DNA from: Virgibacillus proomii
Lineage (GTDB): Bacteria > Bacillota > Bacilli > Bacillales > Amphibacillaceae
Direction: 5' to 3'
Assembly (NCBI RefSeq): GCF_018916875.1
Contig: NZ_JAHLNO010000001.1
Span: 119,487-183,486 of the forward strand
DNA length: 64,000 bases
Position numbers and translations under genes: made by a program
Notes under the pieces: generated by a model
What the model saw: the letters and a program-made list of their open reading frames with translations, nothing else
The model's database searches: none
What the model was told of the DNA's origin: nothing
In this document: piece after piece, positions 8,285 to 17,572 of the stretch
Layout: the number at the start of each line of letters is the position of its first letter
Position numbering within the stretch: the stretch's first letter is position 1

Positions 8285-9088
8285 ATGGCCAATAAAAAAC
8301 TGATGGTTTCTTTATTTATAGTAAGTTTTTTATTCCTTGGAATGCAAATTGTGCAGCCGGATAAAACAGTTCATGCTTTTAGTCCCCAAGTTATTCAGCA
8401 TGGAGCAGTAGGTGATGATGTTATAGAATTGCAGGCAAGATTACAATATTTAGGTTTTTATAATGGAAAAATTGATGGTGTCTTTGGCTGGGGAACGTAT
8501 TGGGCATTACGTAATTTTCAGTATGAGTTTGGTCTGGAAATTGATGGATTAGCTGGCCCTACAACGAAGCAAAAGTTAGTTAAAGCTAGTAAATATGATG
8601 AAGCTTATGTAAAAGAACAAATTAATAAAGGAAGAAAATTCACCCATTATGGTGGTGGAAAAAAACAGTCTGGCGGTGGTGGACAAGCAAATAAGCAAGA
8701 TAATACTACAGCTGTTAACGTACCACCGGGTTATTCACAAAACGATATTCAGTTAATGGCTAATGCAGTTCATGGAGAGGCAAGAGGAGAACCTTATGTT
8801 GGTCAAGTAGCAGTAGCTGCAGTAATTTTAAATCGCGTAAAAAGTCCAACATTTCCCAACACCGTGTCTGGTGTTATTTTTGAACCGAGAGCCTTTACTG
8901 CCGTTGCCGATGGACAGATTTGGTTATCTCCAGATAAAACATCAAGAGAAGCTGTGTTGGATGCGATAAAAGGTTGGGATCCTTCAGGAGGCGCTATTTA
9001 TTATTTTAATCCAAATACTGCGACATCGCCTTGGATTTGGTCAAGACCACAAATTAAACAAATTGGAAAACATATTTTTTGTAAATAG
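8285..9088 (+). CDS. sleB: SleB, spore cortex-lytic enzyme
   Basis: SleB is a lytic transglycosylase that breaks down cortex peptidoglycan during germination. The 267-residue protein has a signal peptide (about 1-32, ending near VHAFS). A peptidoglycan-binding repeat follows (about 38-96, with LQARLQYLGFYNGKIDGVFG), then a Gly/Gln-rich linker (122-145). The hydrolase domain (about 150-267) begins with MANAVHGEARGEP; Glu165 is the expected catalytic residue. The RBS is CAGGAGGAAA. ypeB follows after 15 bases, the usual partner and operon. Known biology: both are made in the forespore under sigma-G. Confidence 0.95.
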   Translation: MANKKLMVSLFIVSFLFLGMQIVQPDKTVHAFSPQVIQHGAVGDDVIELQARLQYLGFYNGKIDGVFGWGTYWALRNFQYEFGLEIDGLAGPTTKQKLVKASKYDEAYVKEQINKGRKFTHYGGGKKQSGGGGQANKQDNTTAVNVPPGYSQNDIQLMANAVHGEARGEPYVGQVAVAAVILNRVKSPTFPNTVSGVIFEPRAFTAVADGQIWLSPDKTSREAVLDAIKGWDPSGGAIYYFNPNTATSPWIWSRPQIKQIGKHIFCK

Positions 9089-9103
9089 GTAGGTGATATA
9101 AAA

Positions 9104-10444
9104 ATGATTCGTTGGATACTTATTGTTGTATTATCCCTAGGAATTATTGGGACAGGGGTTTGGGGTTACCAAGAACATCAGGAAAAAAATGCAGTGCTCA
9201 TTCAGGCGGAAAATACGTATCAACGAGCTTTCCATGATTTAACATACCGAATTGATGTGTTAAATGACAAAATTGGCTCAGCATTAGCAATGAATTCAAA
9301 TCAACGCATATCTCCTCAGCTTGTTGAGATATGGCGGGTTACTTCAGAGGCCTTATCAGATGTAGGACAATTGCCTTTAGGATTATTACCATTTAATAAA
9401 ACCGAGGAGTTCCTAGCTAATATTGGTGAGTTCACATACCGTACAGCAGTACGAGATCTTAAAAAAGAACCGTTATCAGATAAAGAAACAAAGACGTTAA
9501 AAAACTTGTATAAACAGTCTGGAGAAATTAAAGATGAATTACGGAAAGTTCAACATACCACTTTAGAAAATAATTTACGTTGGATGGACGTACAGCTTGC
9601 GTTAGCAAATGAAGGTGAGCAAATCGATAATACAATTATTGATGGATTTAAAACAGTGGAGAAAAAAGCAGAAGGGTTTGCAGAAGGAATTGGCCATGTA
9701 TCTACATCTAATCAAACTGTTAGAGAACATCAATTTAAAAATTTAAAAGGCAAACCTTTAAAAGAGGATGAAGCACTATCTAAAGCAAAAAAAATTCTTT
9801 CGATAGATAACAAAGAAAAGATACGAATTACGAAAAGCGGAAAAGGTGCTGAAGTTCCCGTATATAGTATTTCCTACCGGAATGATAAAAAAAGTGCTTA
9901 TATGGATCTATCACAAAAAGGTGGACATCCAATAACCTTCCTAATTGATCGACCCGTCAATACAAAAAGGATTAGCTTAAATAGCGGGATGGAAAAAGCA
10001 AAAGCATTTTTGAAAAAAAATGATTTTAATAATATGATTGTTTTTCAAAGTGCACAATATGATAATACTGGGGCTTATTCATTTCTATATAGTAAAGATG
10101 ATGTTCGTTACTATTCAGATGCAGTTGAAGTAAAAGTAGCCCTGGATAATGGTGAAATTCTCGGTTTAACGGCGATTGATTATTTTATGAACCACGGTGA
10201 AAGAGAAAAGCCCGAACCGAAAATCAGTAGCGAGGAAGCTAAAGAAAAGGTAAACCCGAATGTAGATATTCAGGAAGAATACCTAGCTGTTATTGATAAT
10301 GATTTAGGCGAAGAAGTACTAACATATGAATTTCTTGGAACAATGGGAAATGAGACCTATCGAATCTTTATTAACGCTGAGGATGGTCGAGAAGAACGTG
10401 TAGAAAAGCTAAGCGGATCGGAAATAAATTATGCTAGAGGATGA
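9104..10444 (+). CDS. ypeB: YpeB, germination protein needed for SleB
   Basis: YpeB is required for SleB to be stably present in the dormant spore, and the two are mutually dependent. The 446-residue protein has one N-terminal membrane segment (about 3-22) and a helical N-terminal domain. It ends with PepSY-like modules in the second half (about 215-440), as shown by repeated Glu/Lys-rich SKAKKIL- and SSEEAKEKV-type helices. The RBS GTAGGTGATA lies in the 15-base gap after sleB, so the two should be co-transcribed. A terminator overlaps the end of the gene. Confidence 0.94.
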   Translation: MIRWILIVVLSLGIIGTGVWGYQEHQEKNAVLIQAENTYQRAFHDLTYRIDVLNDKIGSALAMNSNQRISPQLVEIWRVTSEALSDVGQLPLGLLPFNKTEEFLANIGEFTYRTAVRDLKKEPLSDKETKTLKNLYKQSGEIKDELRKVQHTTLENNLRWMDVQLALANEGEQIDNTIIDGFKTVEKKAEGFAEGIGHVSTSNQTVREHQFKNLKGKPLKEDEALSKAKKILSIDNKEKIRITKSGKGAEVPVYSISYRNDKKSAYMDLSQKGGHPITFLIDRPVNTKRISLNSGMEKAKAFLKKNDFNNMIVFQSAQYDNTGAYSFLYSKDDVRYYSDAVEVKVALDNGEILGLTAIDYFMNHGEREKPEPKISSEEAKEKVNPNVDIQEEYLAVIDNDLGEEVLTYEFLGTMGNETYRIFINAEDGREERVEKLSGSEINYARG

Positions 10445-10468
10445 CGTTATGTCTTCCTCTTTTTTTTA
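10436..10468 (+). terminator. Terminator overlapping the ypeB stop codon
   Basis: AGAGGA, formed by the last codons and stop of ypeB, pairs with TCCTCT, followed by eight Ts. The stem is short (6 bp) but the T-run is strong. Using the stop codon inside the stem is compact. Confidence 0.65.
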
Positions 10469-10512
10469 ATATCTGTAATAATAGGTATAAAGGGCTATGG
10501 AGGTGATTGGGT

Positions 10513-11163
10513 ATGAAAATAGGAACGGTGCTTCAGTTGCAGATTACCCAAGTTAATAAACAAAATAAAAAGTATCGGTGTAAAATTATTGATAAAAATG
10601 ACAAATATTTATTCATTGATTATCCTGTTGATGTAAAAACGAAAAAAACTGCTTTTTTTTATAAAGGCACAGTATTTGATGTGTTTTTTTTAGGTGAGGA
10701 TGAGGTCGTTTATCACTTTCGTTCCAAATTAGCAGCTAAAGTTAAATTAAATATAAAAGCTTTAGCAATGACATTACCAGAAGAATTAAAGCGCGTACAA
10801 CGGCGAAATTTCGTTCGGGTAGATACAGTTGTCGATATAGCTGTCCATTCTCCAGATCAGCTTTTTCCGCCATTTACGACAGTTACGAATGATATAAGTG
10901 GCGGGGGGATATCCATTATATTACCTAAACATAAAAAATTAAAAGGAAAATTAGTTGAGTTATGGATGGTATTGCCATTAGCCGGTGGACAGTACGTATA
11001 TCCTCATACAAAAGCAGAATTAGTCTTTCACAAGGAAGGAAAAAATGGAATTACGGTCGCTGCATTTAAATATTTGAATATGGATCAAAAGATGCAGCAA
11101 TCCATTATCCGTTATTGCTTTGAAAAGCAAAGAGAAGTAAGAAGAAAGCAATTATTCGATTAA
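10513..11163 (+). CDS. ypfA: YpfA/MotI-type PilZ protein, c-di-GMP receptor
   Basis: In B. subtilis YpfA (MotI, DgrA) binds cyclic di-GMP and disengages the flagellar motor. This 216-residue homologue has an N-terminal YcgR-like beta domain (about 1-90) and a PilZ domain with both ligand motifs: RRNFVR (an RxxxR type, about 98-103) and NDISGGGIS (the D/N-x-S-x-x-G motif, about 127-135). A TTG at 10507 would add two residues, but GGAGGTG at about 10500-10506 is properly spaced only for the ATG at 10513. Its position after ypeB and before cmk matches B. subtilis. The presence of cheR in the window fits a motile organism. Confidence 0.9.
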   Translation: MKIGTVLQLQITQVNKQNKKYRCKIIDKNDKYLFIDYPVDVKTKKTAFFYKGTVFDVFFLGEDEVVYHFRSKLAAKVKLNIKALAMTLPEELKRVQRRNFVRVDTVVDIAVHSPDQLFPPFTTVTNDISGGGISIILPKHKKLKGKLVELWMVLPLAGGQYVYPHTKAELVFHKEGKNGITVAAFKYLNMDQKMQQSIIRYCFEKQREVRRKQLFD

Positions 11164-11247
11164 TCTTAGGAAAAAGGGAAAACCTAGCTATAGGAATAGA
11201 CCATCATTTAATGAATATGTTATTATTTAATATAGGGCTTATTTTTA

Positions 11248-11273
11248 TAAAACTTGGCATGGCCAAGTTTTTT
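11248..11273 (+). terminator. Terminator between ypfA and cmk
   Basis: AAAACTTGGC and GCCAAGTTTT pair around a very short loop, with Ts extending the 3' side. It ends the ypfA transcript about 40 bases before cmk. Confidence 0.75.
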
Positions 11274-11311
11274 CAGCTGATTTTATGCAAGAAATGTACG
11301 GAGAGGAATGG

Positions 11312-11995
11312 ATGCCATTCATGGTAAATAAAACAATAACGGTCGCAATTGATGGTCCTGCTGCAGCAGGAAAAAGTACAGTAGCAAAAATCGTAGCAGA
11401 AAAACTCTCTAGTATTTATATAGATACTGGAGCGATGTATCGAGCTATTACTTGGAAAGCGCTCAAAAATGATGTTAATGTAAATGATGAAGCTGCTCTT
11501 GTAAAATTACTTGAAATAACAATAATGGAGTTGAAGCAAGGAAGAGATGGTCAGCTTGTATTTATTGATGGGCAAGATATCACAACAGCCATTCGCTCAA
11601 ACGAGGTAACGAATGCTGTGTCTTATGTTGCGAAGCATCCATTAATTAGAGAGGAAATGGTAAGGCGACAACAGTTGTTAGCAGAAGAAAAAGATGTCGT
11701 CATGGATGGACGTGATATTGGGACACATGTATTACCAGACGCAGAGGTTAAAATCTTTTTAGTCGCATCTGTCGAAGAGCGAGCAAAACGAAGATATGAA
11801 GAAAATAAGAGAAAAGGAATACATACAGATTTCAATGAATTGAAAAAAGAAATCGAACAAAGAGATGAACTTGATTCCAAACGGGAGATCTCCCCTTTAA
11901 TAAAGGCAGAAGATGCTATAGAAATTGATACGACATCTTTAACGATTGAGGAAGTGGCTGAACAAATTCTTGAAGAGGTACGTAAAATACATTAA
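11312..11995 (+). CDS. cmk: Cytidylate kinase
   Basis: Cmk phosphorylates CMP and dCMP to the diphosphates. The P-loop GPAAAGKST follows TVAIDG near the N-terminus, and DTGAMYRA and DGRDIGTHV are further family blocks. The open frame begins at 11285, but GGAGAGGA (11300-11307) points to ATG 11312 (227 residues); ATG 11321 would give 224, the usual length. The start is therefore uncertain by three residues. As in other Bacilli it lies just upstream of plsC and the S1-domain gene, though about 640 bp of repeats now separate cmk from plsC. Confidence 0.95.
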   Translation: MPFMVNKTITVAIDGPAAAGKSTVAKIVAEKLSSIYIDTGAMYRAITWKALKNDVNVNDEAALVKLLEITIMELKQGRDGQLVFIDGQDITTAIRSNEVTNAVSYVAKHPLIREEMVRRQQLLAEEKDVVMDGRDIGTHVLPDAEVKIFLVASVEERAKRRYEENKRKGIHTDFNELKKEIEQRDELDSKREISPLIKAEDAIEIDTTSLTIEEVAEQILEEVRKIH

Positions 11996-12029
11996 TTAGA
12001 TATAATGAGTAAGGGTTCCTAATCGTGTA

Positions 12030-12218
12030 TTTATCCCATATGTAAGGTGCCGTAAGACTCCCACTTCAAGAGCCTGAGTTGGTACAAAAGGGTCTAAGTG
12101 GGAGAAAACGGCACCTAAATGCCCGATTCGTTCAAGGGTCTTTAGGTCATACCCTTCTAGGTACTAACATTCAGTAGGAGATGGAAGAAAACTCCTACTG
12201 AATGAAGTTTCACTTTAT
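12030..12218 (+). repeat. Family A repeat, copy 2 (full length)
   Basis: This 189-bp copy starts TTTATCCCATATGTAAGG. Hairpin 1 has an outer stem GGTGCCGT / ACGGCACC and an inner stem CTCCCACTT / AAGTGGGAG. Then come the constant linker AAATGCCCGATTCGTTCAA, an optional insert with AGGTCATACCCTTCTAGG, hairpin 2 (CATTCAGTAGGAG / CTCCTACTGAATG), and the constant end GAAGTTTCACTTTAT. There is no ORF. Confidence 0.9.
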
Positions 12219-12364
12219 AGAGATGTTCAAAAGTGTGTCAAACATGACGACAAATTTTCTGCGTACCAAGAATGAGTATGGATTTTTAGCATTGTAGTTA
12301 AGTCGACGTAGTGAATTTTTTATTGGCTATCCGTTTGTACATTGTGGATAACTTTTTTAAACAT

Positions 12365-12524
12365 ATCTTCGTCTAGCTGGAAGAGCTCGTGCTACTAGCA
12401 TACTTCGATCTGCTTCCTATGATAAGTTAACATCGGCTCCGAATCTAAAGAAGCCCGATTAAAAGCCGCTCAGGCGTCGGTATAACCCTGGTACAGGGGC
12501 ATGTTCCTTTATTTCGATTATGTT
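12365..12524 (+). repeat. Family B repeat, head segment with insert
   Basis: This copy begins GTCTAGCTGGAAGAGCTCG and continues through TAAGTTAACATCGGCTC into the AAGCCCGATTAAAAGCCGC and GGCGTCGG insert. It lacks a recognisable tail. Between it and plsC (12525-12639) only a short diverged hairpin (about 12532-12570) is visible. Confidence 0.65.
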
Positions 12525-12639
12525 CATCTATCAGCGGGCAATAAAAGCCCCCCACTGATTGAAGATTCATTTTATATAGAAAAATAATTAGATGTAACTT
12601 ATTTCTTTATTAAAATAAATAAGCTGGTTAGAGGGAAAG

Positions 12640-13224
12640 ATGATGAATTTATATAAAATAGCTAAATTGGTAGTTTCCATTATTTTTTTCCCGTTATTTC
12701 GCATTCGAGTAATTGGAAAAGAAAATATTCCCAAAACGGGACCTGTTATTATTTGTTCGAATCACATTTCTAATTTAGATCCACCGACCGTTGGAATAAC
12801 TTCACCAAGAAGTATTTATTTTATGGCAAAACAAGAATTGTTTGAAAAACCTTTACTCGGTAAATTATTAACAGCCATTCAAGCTTTCCCAGTTAAACGG
12901 GGAATAGGTGATCGAAATGCTTTAAGAAAAGGGGTGGCGATTTTAAAAGAAGGTCACACGCTAGGTTTATTTCCTGAAGGGACTAGAAGTAAAACTGGAA
13001 AACTCAGAAAACCGCTAGCTGGAGCAGGATTCTTTGCCCTTCGATCGGAGGCAACAATCGTTCCCTGTGCGATCATTGGAACTTATCAACCATTAAAAAA
13101 GTTAAAGGTCGTCTACGGACAGCCAATTTCAATGAAAGAACTTAAGGAACGAAAAGCATCTGCACAAGAAGCGGCGGATGTGATCATGTCAGAGATTCAA
13201 AAGTTAATGAATGCAAATAAATAA
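12640..13224 (+). CDS. plsC: 1-acyl-sn-glycerol-3-phosphate acyltransferase (PlsC)
   Basis: PlsC adds the second acyl chain to lysophosphatidic acid to form phosphatidic acid at the membrane. The 194-residue protein has an N-terminal hydrophobic segment (about 6-20). The acyltransferase motif NHISNLDPP (about 42-50) supplies the catalytic His and Asp in HxxxxD. FPEGTRSKTGK is the glycerophosphate-binding block. Length is normal. Two ATGs stand in tandem (12640, 12643) after a GAGGGAAAG RBS and either may be used. It lies between cmk and the S1-domain gene, as in several Bacilli. Confidence 0.93.
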   Translation: MMNLYKIAKLVVSIIFFPLFRIRVIGKENIPKTGPVIICSNHISNLDPPTVGITSPRSIYFMAKQELFEKPLLGKLLTAIQAFPVKRGIGDRNALRKGVAILKEGHTLGLFPEGTRSKTGKLRKPLAGAGFFALRSEATIVPCAIIGTYQPLKKLKVVYGQPISMKELKERKASAQEAADVIMSEIQKLMNANK

Positions 13225-13389
13225 AACTACATTACTTGACAAATAATTATAATTATTAGAAGTTATAAAAAAGGGATATTTTTAAAAAGCAATTATTTAT
13301 CGTTATTATTAGTTATTAAAAGAAAGCTTAAGTAGCTTATTACATAAAGTTATTTGGGGTTTCGATATGATTTTAGGAGGGCTATGGAT

Positions 13390-14526
13390 ATGAGTGAAGA
13401 AACAAACAAAGAACAAATCGATTTAAATGTAGGAGACATTGTAACTGGAACTGTAGTAAGAGTAGAGGAAAAGCAAGCTTTAGTTGATATTGGTTACAAA
13501 GCGGAAGGAATTTTGCCGATTGGTGAAATTTCCAACCTTCATATTGATACTGTAAGTGATGCTGTGAATGAAGGAGATACATTAACTTTAAAAGTAAAAA
13601 AAGTAGAAGATGAAGATATTATCCTTTCAAAAAAAGCAGTAGATGCTGATAAAGCGTGGAAGGATTTACAAGAGAAATATGAGAATGGAGAAGTATTTGA
13701 AACTCAAGTTAAAGAGGTTGTTAACGGTGGATTAGTTGTCGATGTTGGTGTAAGAGGGTTTATCCCAGCTTCATTAGTAGAAACATATTATGTAGAGGAT
13801 TTTAGTGATTATAAAGATAAAATGCTAACTGTTAAAGTTGTAGACCTCGTACCTGAGCAGAATCGCGTCATTTTATCGCACCGTGCCGTTCAAGAGGAAA
13901 AGCTACAGGAAAAGAAAAAATCATTGCTTCAGTCTTTGGAAGCTGGACAAGTCATTGAAGGAACTGTACAACGGCTTACTGACTTTGGTGTGTTTGTTGA
14001 TATTGGAGGAGTGGATGGCTTAGTACACATTTCACAATTGGCGCATGAGCATGTGGAGCACCCTTCAGATGTAGTAAAAGAAGGGGATACAATTAAAGTA
14101 GAAGTGTTATCTGTTGATCCAGATAGTGAGCGGATTTCTTTATCAAGAAAGAAAGTTTTACCTGGACCTTGGGCTGGTATTGAAGAGCGAATTTCTCGTG
14201 GAGATGTGCTTGACGGTACTGTGAAACGCCTTGTTAATTTTGGTGCATTTGTTGAAATAGAACCAGGTGTTGAAGGTCTTGTACACATTTCTCAAATTGC
14301 AACACGTCATATTGGTACTCCACAGGAAGTGCTTGAGGCTGGTCAAGAAGTAAAGGTAAAGGTGCTCGATGTAAATGAAAAAGATGAACGGATTTCATTA
14401 AGCATTCGAGAGCTGGAGCAGGAAGAAGAAGCAGATGATTATAAACGATATGAAAAAGATGATGAACAATCTGGTTTTCATATCAGTGATATTATCGGGG
14501 ACAAATTGAATAAATACAAACAATAA
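13390..14526 (+). CDS. rpsA: S1 RNA-binding domain protein (RpsA/YpfD)
   Basis: This is the Firmicute relative of ribosomal protein S1, with four S1 domains in 378 residues: about 13-82, 100-166, 185-254 and 270-342. Domains 3 and 4 are the canonical RNA-binding type (TDFGVFVDIGGVDGLVHIS and NFGAFVEIEPGVEGLVHIS). The acidic C-terminus runs to residue 378. The open frame extends up to 13354, but AGGAGG at 13375-13380 fits ATG 13390, giving MSEETNKE. Its role in Bacilli is less clear than in E. coli, and B. subtilis YpfD (382 residues) is dispensable. A terminator follows. Confidence 0.93.
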   Translation: MSEETNKEQIDLNVGDIVTGTVVRVEEKQALVDIGYKAEGILPIGEISNLHIDTVSDAVNEGDTLTLKVKKVEDEDIILSKKAVDADKAWKDLQEKYENGEVFETQVKEVVNGGLVVDVGVRGFIPASLVETYYVEDFSDYKDKMLTVKVVDLVPEQNRVILSHRAVQEEKLQEKKKSLLQSLEAGQVIEGTVQRLTDFGVFVDIGGVDGLVHISQLAHEHVEHPSDVVKEGDTIKVEVLSVDPDSERISLSRKKVLPGPWAGIEERISRGDVLDGTVKRLVNFGAFVEIEPGVEGLVHISQIATRHIGTPQEVLEAGQEVKVKVLDVNEKDERISLSIRELEQEEEADDYKRYEKDDEQSGFHISDIIGDKLNKYKQ

Positions 14527-14605
14527 CTAAGATGCGAACGTCCTTGAAAAAGAGGCGATGTCTGGCTATCATTGTTTTCTTTGTTCTGTTTACAACGCCG
14601 TCACT

Positions 14606-14643
14606 AAAAAACGTTTTTCCTATTCGGAAAAGCGTTTTTTTGT
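14606..14643 (+). terminator. Terminator after rpsA
   Basis: AAACGTTTTTCC pairs with GGAAAAGCGTTT (one mismatch) around TATTC, and seven Ts follow. It lies about 80 bases after the stop. Confidence 0.88.
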
Positions 14644-14734
14644 ATACAAACGAAAAGAAACAGCAATACTGCTAATATGGCGAATTATAAGGGTCGCCTA
14701 ACATTCAGGAGGAGTTTTACAAGGGTATTATTTG

Positions 14735-14881
14735 CTTATCCCGCATGTAAGGTGCCGTAAGACTCCCACTTTAAGACCTGAGTTCTAAGTGGGAGAAAAC
14801 GGCACCTAAATGCCCGATTCGTTCAACTAACATTCAGTAGGAGATGAAAGAAAACTCCTACTGAATAAAGTTTCACTTTAT
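14735..14881 (+). repeat. Family A repeat, copy 3
   Basis: A 147-bp copy without the optional insert. It starts CTTATCCCGCATGTAAGG, has the outer stem GGTGCCGT / ACGGCACC, inner stem CTCCCACTT / AAGTGGGAG, the constant linker, hairpin 2 (ATTCAGTAGGAG / CTCCTACTGAAT), and ends AGTTTCACTTTAT. It fills most of the gap between the rpsA terminator and the YIEGIA gene. Confidence 0.9.
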
Positions 14882-14933
14882 ATTAATTCCAAATCGAGCA
14901 ATTAATTGGGTACACAACTATGGAGGTAACAGA

Positions 14934-15827
14934 ATGAATGAATATTCAATGCCAATTTTATTTGGGGTAATTATTGGAACGTTAGCACGTATTCTAATGC
15001 TTCGTACCGATTATCGACAATATCCTACATATTTACATGGAAAAGTGATTCATATATCATTGGGATTTATTGCAGCTGCCTTAGGATCGGTAGCTATTCC
15101 AGCAATTATGGAATTAGAATTTACCGCAGTAACCTTTTTAACCGTTGCTGCAACGCAATTTAGAGAAGTGAGAAATATGGAAAGAAACACATTGACAGAA
15201 GTAGATGGTTTTGAATTAGTACCAAGAGGAAAAACGTATATAGAAGGAATTGCCATATCATTTGAAAGTAGAAATTACTTAGTTATTTTTACGTCATTTT
15301 TCTCTACACTTACATTTATTGTTTTTGGCATGTATATTGCATTAATAGTAGCAACTAGTTGCCTAGCTATTTCAATGGCATTAATGAGTGGGAAGCGAAT
15401 CAAAGATATTGTGGAAATTGAACATCATTCACTTCATTTTAAAGGTGCAGGATTGTATGTTGATAATATTTATATTATGAACATTGGTCTTCCGGAACGA
15501 CAGGATGAAATTCTAAGATATGGAATGGGATTTGTTTTAACTCCTAAAAATATAAATATCGTAACAACCATTGCAAATCTGGGGCAACGTCAAGCAATTT
15601 TGCATGATGTATCGGTAACATTAGGTGTATTTAGAGATTCGGGAACACCAGCTCTTACACCATTGATAAAACGAGATTTAGACGATGGGCGTATCGGTAT
15701 TTTCATGTTGCCGCAAATTCGAGATATTAACAAAGCGAAAAAGGTAATAGGAGAAGTCCCCGTACTTGAGAATGCTATTCGTATGCCTTCAGAATCTGCT
15801 TTTAATCATAGAAAGGGGGATCAGTAA
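14934..15827 (+). CDS. YIEGIA-domain membrane protein
   Basis: The 297-residue protein carries the motif YIEGIA (102-107) that names this Bacillus family. It has N-terminal membrane segments (about 7-22, 38-60, 62-76) and a central pair (about 115-152), followed by a soluble C-terminal half with a conserved-looking GFVLTPKNI stretch. The family is tied to spore formers (the B. subtilis counterpart in this position is, as I recall, YphB). Function is not known. The RBS is ATGGAGGTAACAG. The next ORF starts one base after its stop, so they form a two-gene unit; database annotation calls that partner a capping-complex subunit for YIEGIA. Confidence 0.85.
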   Translation: MNEYSMPILFGVIIGTLARILMLRTDYRQYPTYLHGKVIHISLGFIAAALGSVAIPAIMELEFTAVTFLTVAATQFREVRNMERNTLTEVDGFELVPRGKTYIEGIAISFESRNYLVIFTSFFSTLTFIVFGMYIALIVATSCLAISMALMSGKRIKDIVEIEHHSLHFKGAGLYVDNIYIMNIGLPERQDEILRYGMGFVLTPKNINIVTTIANLGQRQAILHDVSVTLGVFRDSGTPALTPLIKRDLDDGRIGIFMLPQIRDINKAKKVIGEVPVLENAIRMPSESAFNHRKGDQ

Positions 15828-15828
15828 A

Positions 15829-16014
15829 ATGGAAATTGAAAAAGTAATTCTCGCTGTTATTACGACAAACCCCTCTGCTATCGAAGGGGGAGCTCCTACC
15901 TTTATTTGTGAAAGCAGAAAAGAAGCAGAGGATATAGCTGCGAATTTAGAAGCAATTACAGATGGGATAGCACATCAACTTAGTGAGGATCTATTTATCA
16001 TTGTAAAACATTAA
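15829..16014 (+). CDS. Small partner protein of the YIEGIA protein
   Basis: This 61-residue protein starts at ATG 15829, after AAAGGGGGATC, one base after the stop of the YIEGIA gene. An in-frame upstream extension to 15766 lies inside the preceding gene and has no RBS. The protein has two short alpha/beta units (EKVILAVITTNPSAIEGGAP and EDIAANLEAITDGIAHQL) and no membrane segment. It matches what is known as the capping-complex subunit for YIEGIA. The biochemical role is unknown; co-translation with the membrane partner is the main clue. Confidence 0.8.
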   Translation: MEIEKVILAVITTNPSAIEGGAPTFICESRKEAEDIAANLEAITDGIAHQLSEDLFIIVKH

Positions 16015-16064
16015 GTTCTCCTTGTAAGTTTTAATTGTTTATACGTCCCTCTTTTGCTATGATA

Positions 16065-16106
16065 GAGGTTGTCTAATGGTTTGGAAAATGAGACAATCTC
16101 CTTTTT
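16065..16106 (+). terminator. Terminator after the YIEGIA pair
   Basis: GAGGTTGTCT pairs with AGACAATCTC (one G-T pair) around a 16-base loop; CTTTTT follows. Confidence 0.7.
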
Positions 16107-16245
16107 GAAGGTCTATCAACACTAATAATGGTTGTAAGATTTCCAAAGGGATCAATATTTTGCTAACACGATTTGCAAGATATAAACCAATAGTACTTTA
16201 TGTGCTATAGATTAATTTTGAGAAAGAGAAAGGATGTTCCCTTTC

Positions 16246-17556
16246 ATGAGAAAAGCAACTGTAGCAATTGTAGGAAGACCAAATGTAGGAAAATCAACTA
16301 TTTTTAATAGATTAGTTGGTGAAAGAATATCTATTGTAGAAGATGTTCCCGGAGTAACAAGGGATCGAATCTATGCGCAGGCAGAGTGGTTGACAACGAC
16401 GTTTAATCTGATTGATACTGGCGGAATTGAAATGAGTGACGAACCTTTATTAACAAAAATTCGCCACCAAGCAGAAATAGCGATTGAAGAAGCAGATGTT
16501 ATTATCTTTCTCGTTAACGGGAAAGAAGGCATTACAGCTGCTGATGAAGAAGTTGCAAAACTATTATACAAAGCTAATAAGCCGGTAGTTCTTGGTGTAA
16601 ATAAAATTGATAACCCAGAAATGCGTGAAACGATTTATGAATATTATTCACTTGGCTTTGGAGAGCCATTTCCGATTTCAGGAGCGCATGGATTAGGTTT
16701 AGGCGATTTATTAGATGAAGTAGTTCGTCATTTTCCAAAACATGAAACGGCTGAGCAGGACGAAGATACCATATACTTCAGCGTTATTGGCAGACCGAAT
16801 GTAGGAAAATCTTCATTAGTAAATGCATTGCTTAATGAAGAACGGGTAATCGTTAGTGATATGGAAGGAACGACAAGAGATGCGATTGATACGAAATTAC
16901 ATGCCTATAACCAGGATTTTGTCATCATTGATACTGCGGGGATGCGTAAGCGTGGAAAGGTATATGAATCAACCGAAAAATATAGTGTGTTGCGTGCGCT
17001 AAAAGCGATTGAACGATCTGATGTCGTCTTGGTGTTATTAGACGCAGAAACAGGTATAAGAGAGCAGGATAAGCGAATAGCAGGTTATGCACACGAGGCA
17101 GGAAGATCTGTTGTGATTGTTGTTAATAAATGGGATACGGTGACAAAAACAGATAAAACCATGCAGGAATTTGAAACAAATATACGTGCTCATTTCCAAT
17201 ATTTAGATTACGCTCCAATTGTCTTTTTATCCGCCAAATCAAAAAAACGATTGCATACGTTAATTCCTGCTATTCAATTAGCCAGTGAAAACCATTCAAA
17301 GCGTGTCCCTACGAATGTTTTAAATGATGTTATTATGGATGCAATCGCTTTGAATCCATCACCAACAATTAAAGGAAGAAAATTAAAAGTACTGTATTGT
17401 ACACAAGTTGGAGTGAAGCCTCCACGCTTTGTCGTTTTCGTAAACGATCCAGAGTTGATGCATTTTTCATATGAACGCTTTTTGGAAAATAAAATTAGAG
17501 AAGCATTCGGATTTGTAGGAACACCGATAATAATTGTTCCAAGAATGAGACAATAA
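16246..17556 (+). CDS. der: Ribosome-assembly GTPase Der (EngA)
   Basis: Der is an essential GTPase with two tandem G domains and acts in 50S subunit maturation. From ATG 16246 it has exactly 436 residues, the family length. An upstream ATG at 16234 overlaps the AAAGG RBS and is unlikely. Each G domain has its P-loop (GRPNVGKST at 10-18, GRPNVGKSS near 182-190), a DTGG/DTAG switch, and NKxD (NKID, NKWD). The C-terminal KH-like domain (about 350-436) ends in [15 protein letters not shown]. gpsA follows after 16 bases. Confidence 0.96.
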   Translation: MRKATVAIVGRPNVGKSTIFNRLVGERISIVEDVPGVTRDRIYAQAEWLTTTFNLIDTGGIEMSDEPLLTKIRHQAEIAIEEADVIIFLVNGKEGITAADEEVAKLLYKANKPVVLGVNKIDNPEMRETIYEYYSLGFGEPFPISGAHGLGLGDLLDEVVRHFPKHETAEQDEDTIYFSVIGRPNVGKSSLVNALLNEERVIVSDMEGTTRDAIDTKLHAYNQDFVIIDTAGMRKRGKVYESTEKYSVLRALKAIERSDVVLVLLDAETGIREQDKRIAGYAHEAGRSVVIVVNKWDTVTKTDKTMQEFETNIRAHFQYLDYAPIVFLSAKSKKRLHTLIPAIQLASENHSKRVPTNVLNDVIMDAIALNPSPTIKGRKLKVLYCTQVGVKPPRFVVFVNDPELMHFSYERFLENKIREAFGFVGTPIIIVPRMRQ

Positions 17557-17572
17557 TAAGGAGGAGCTATAT

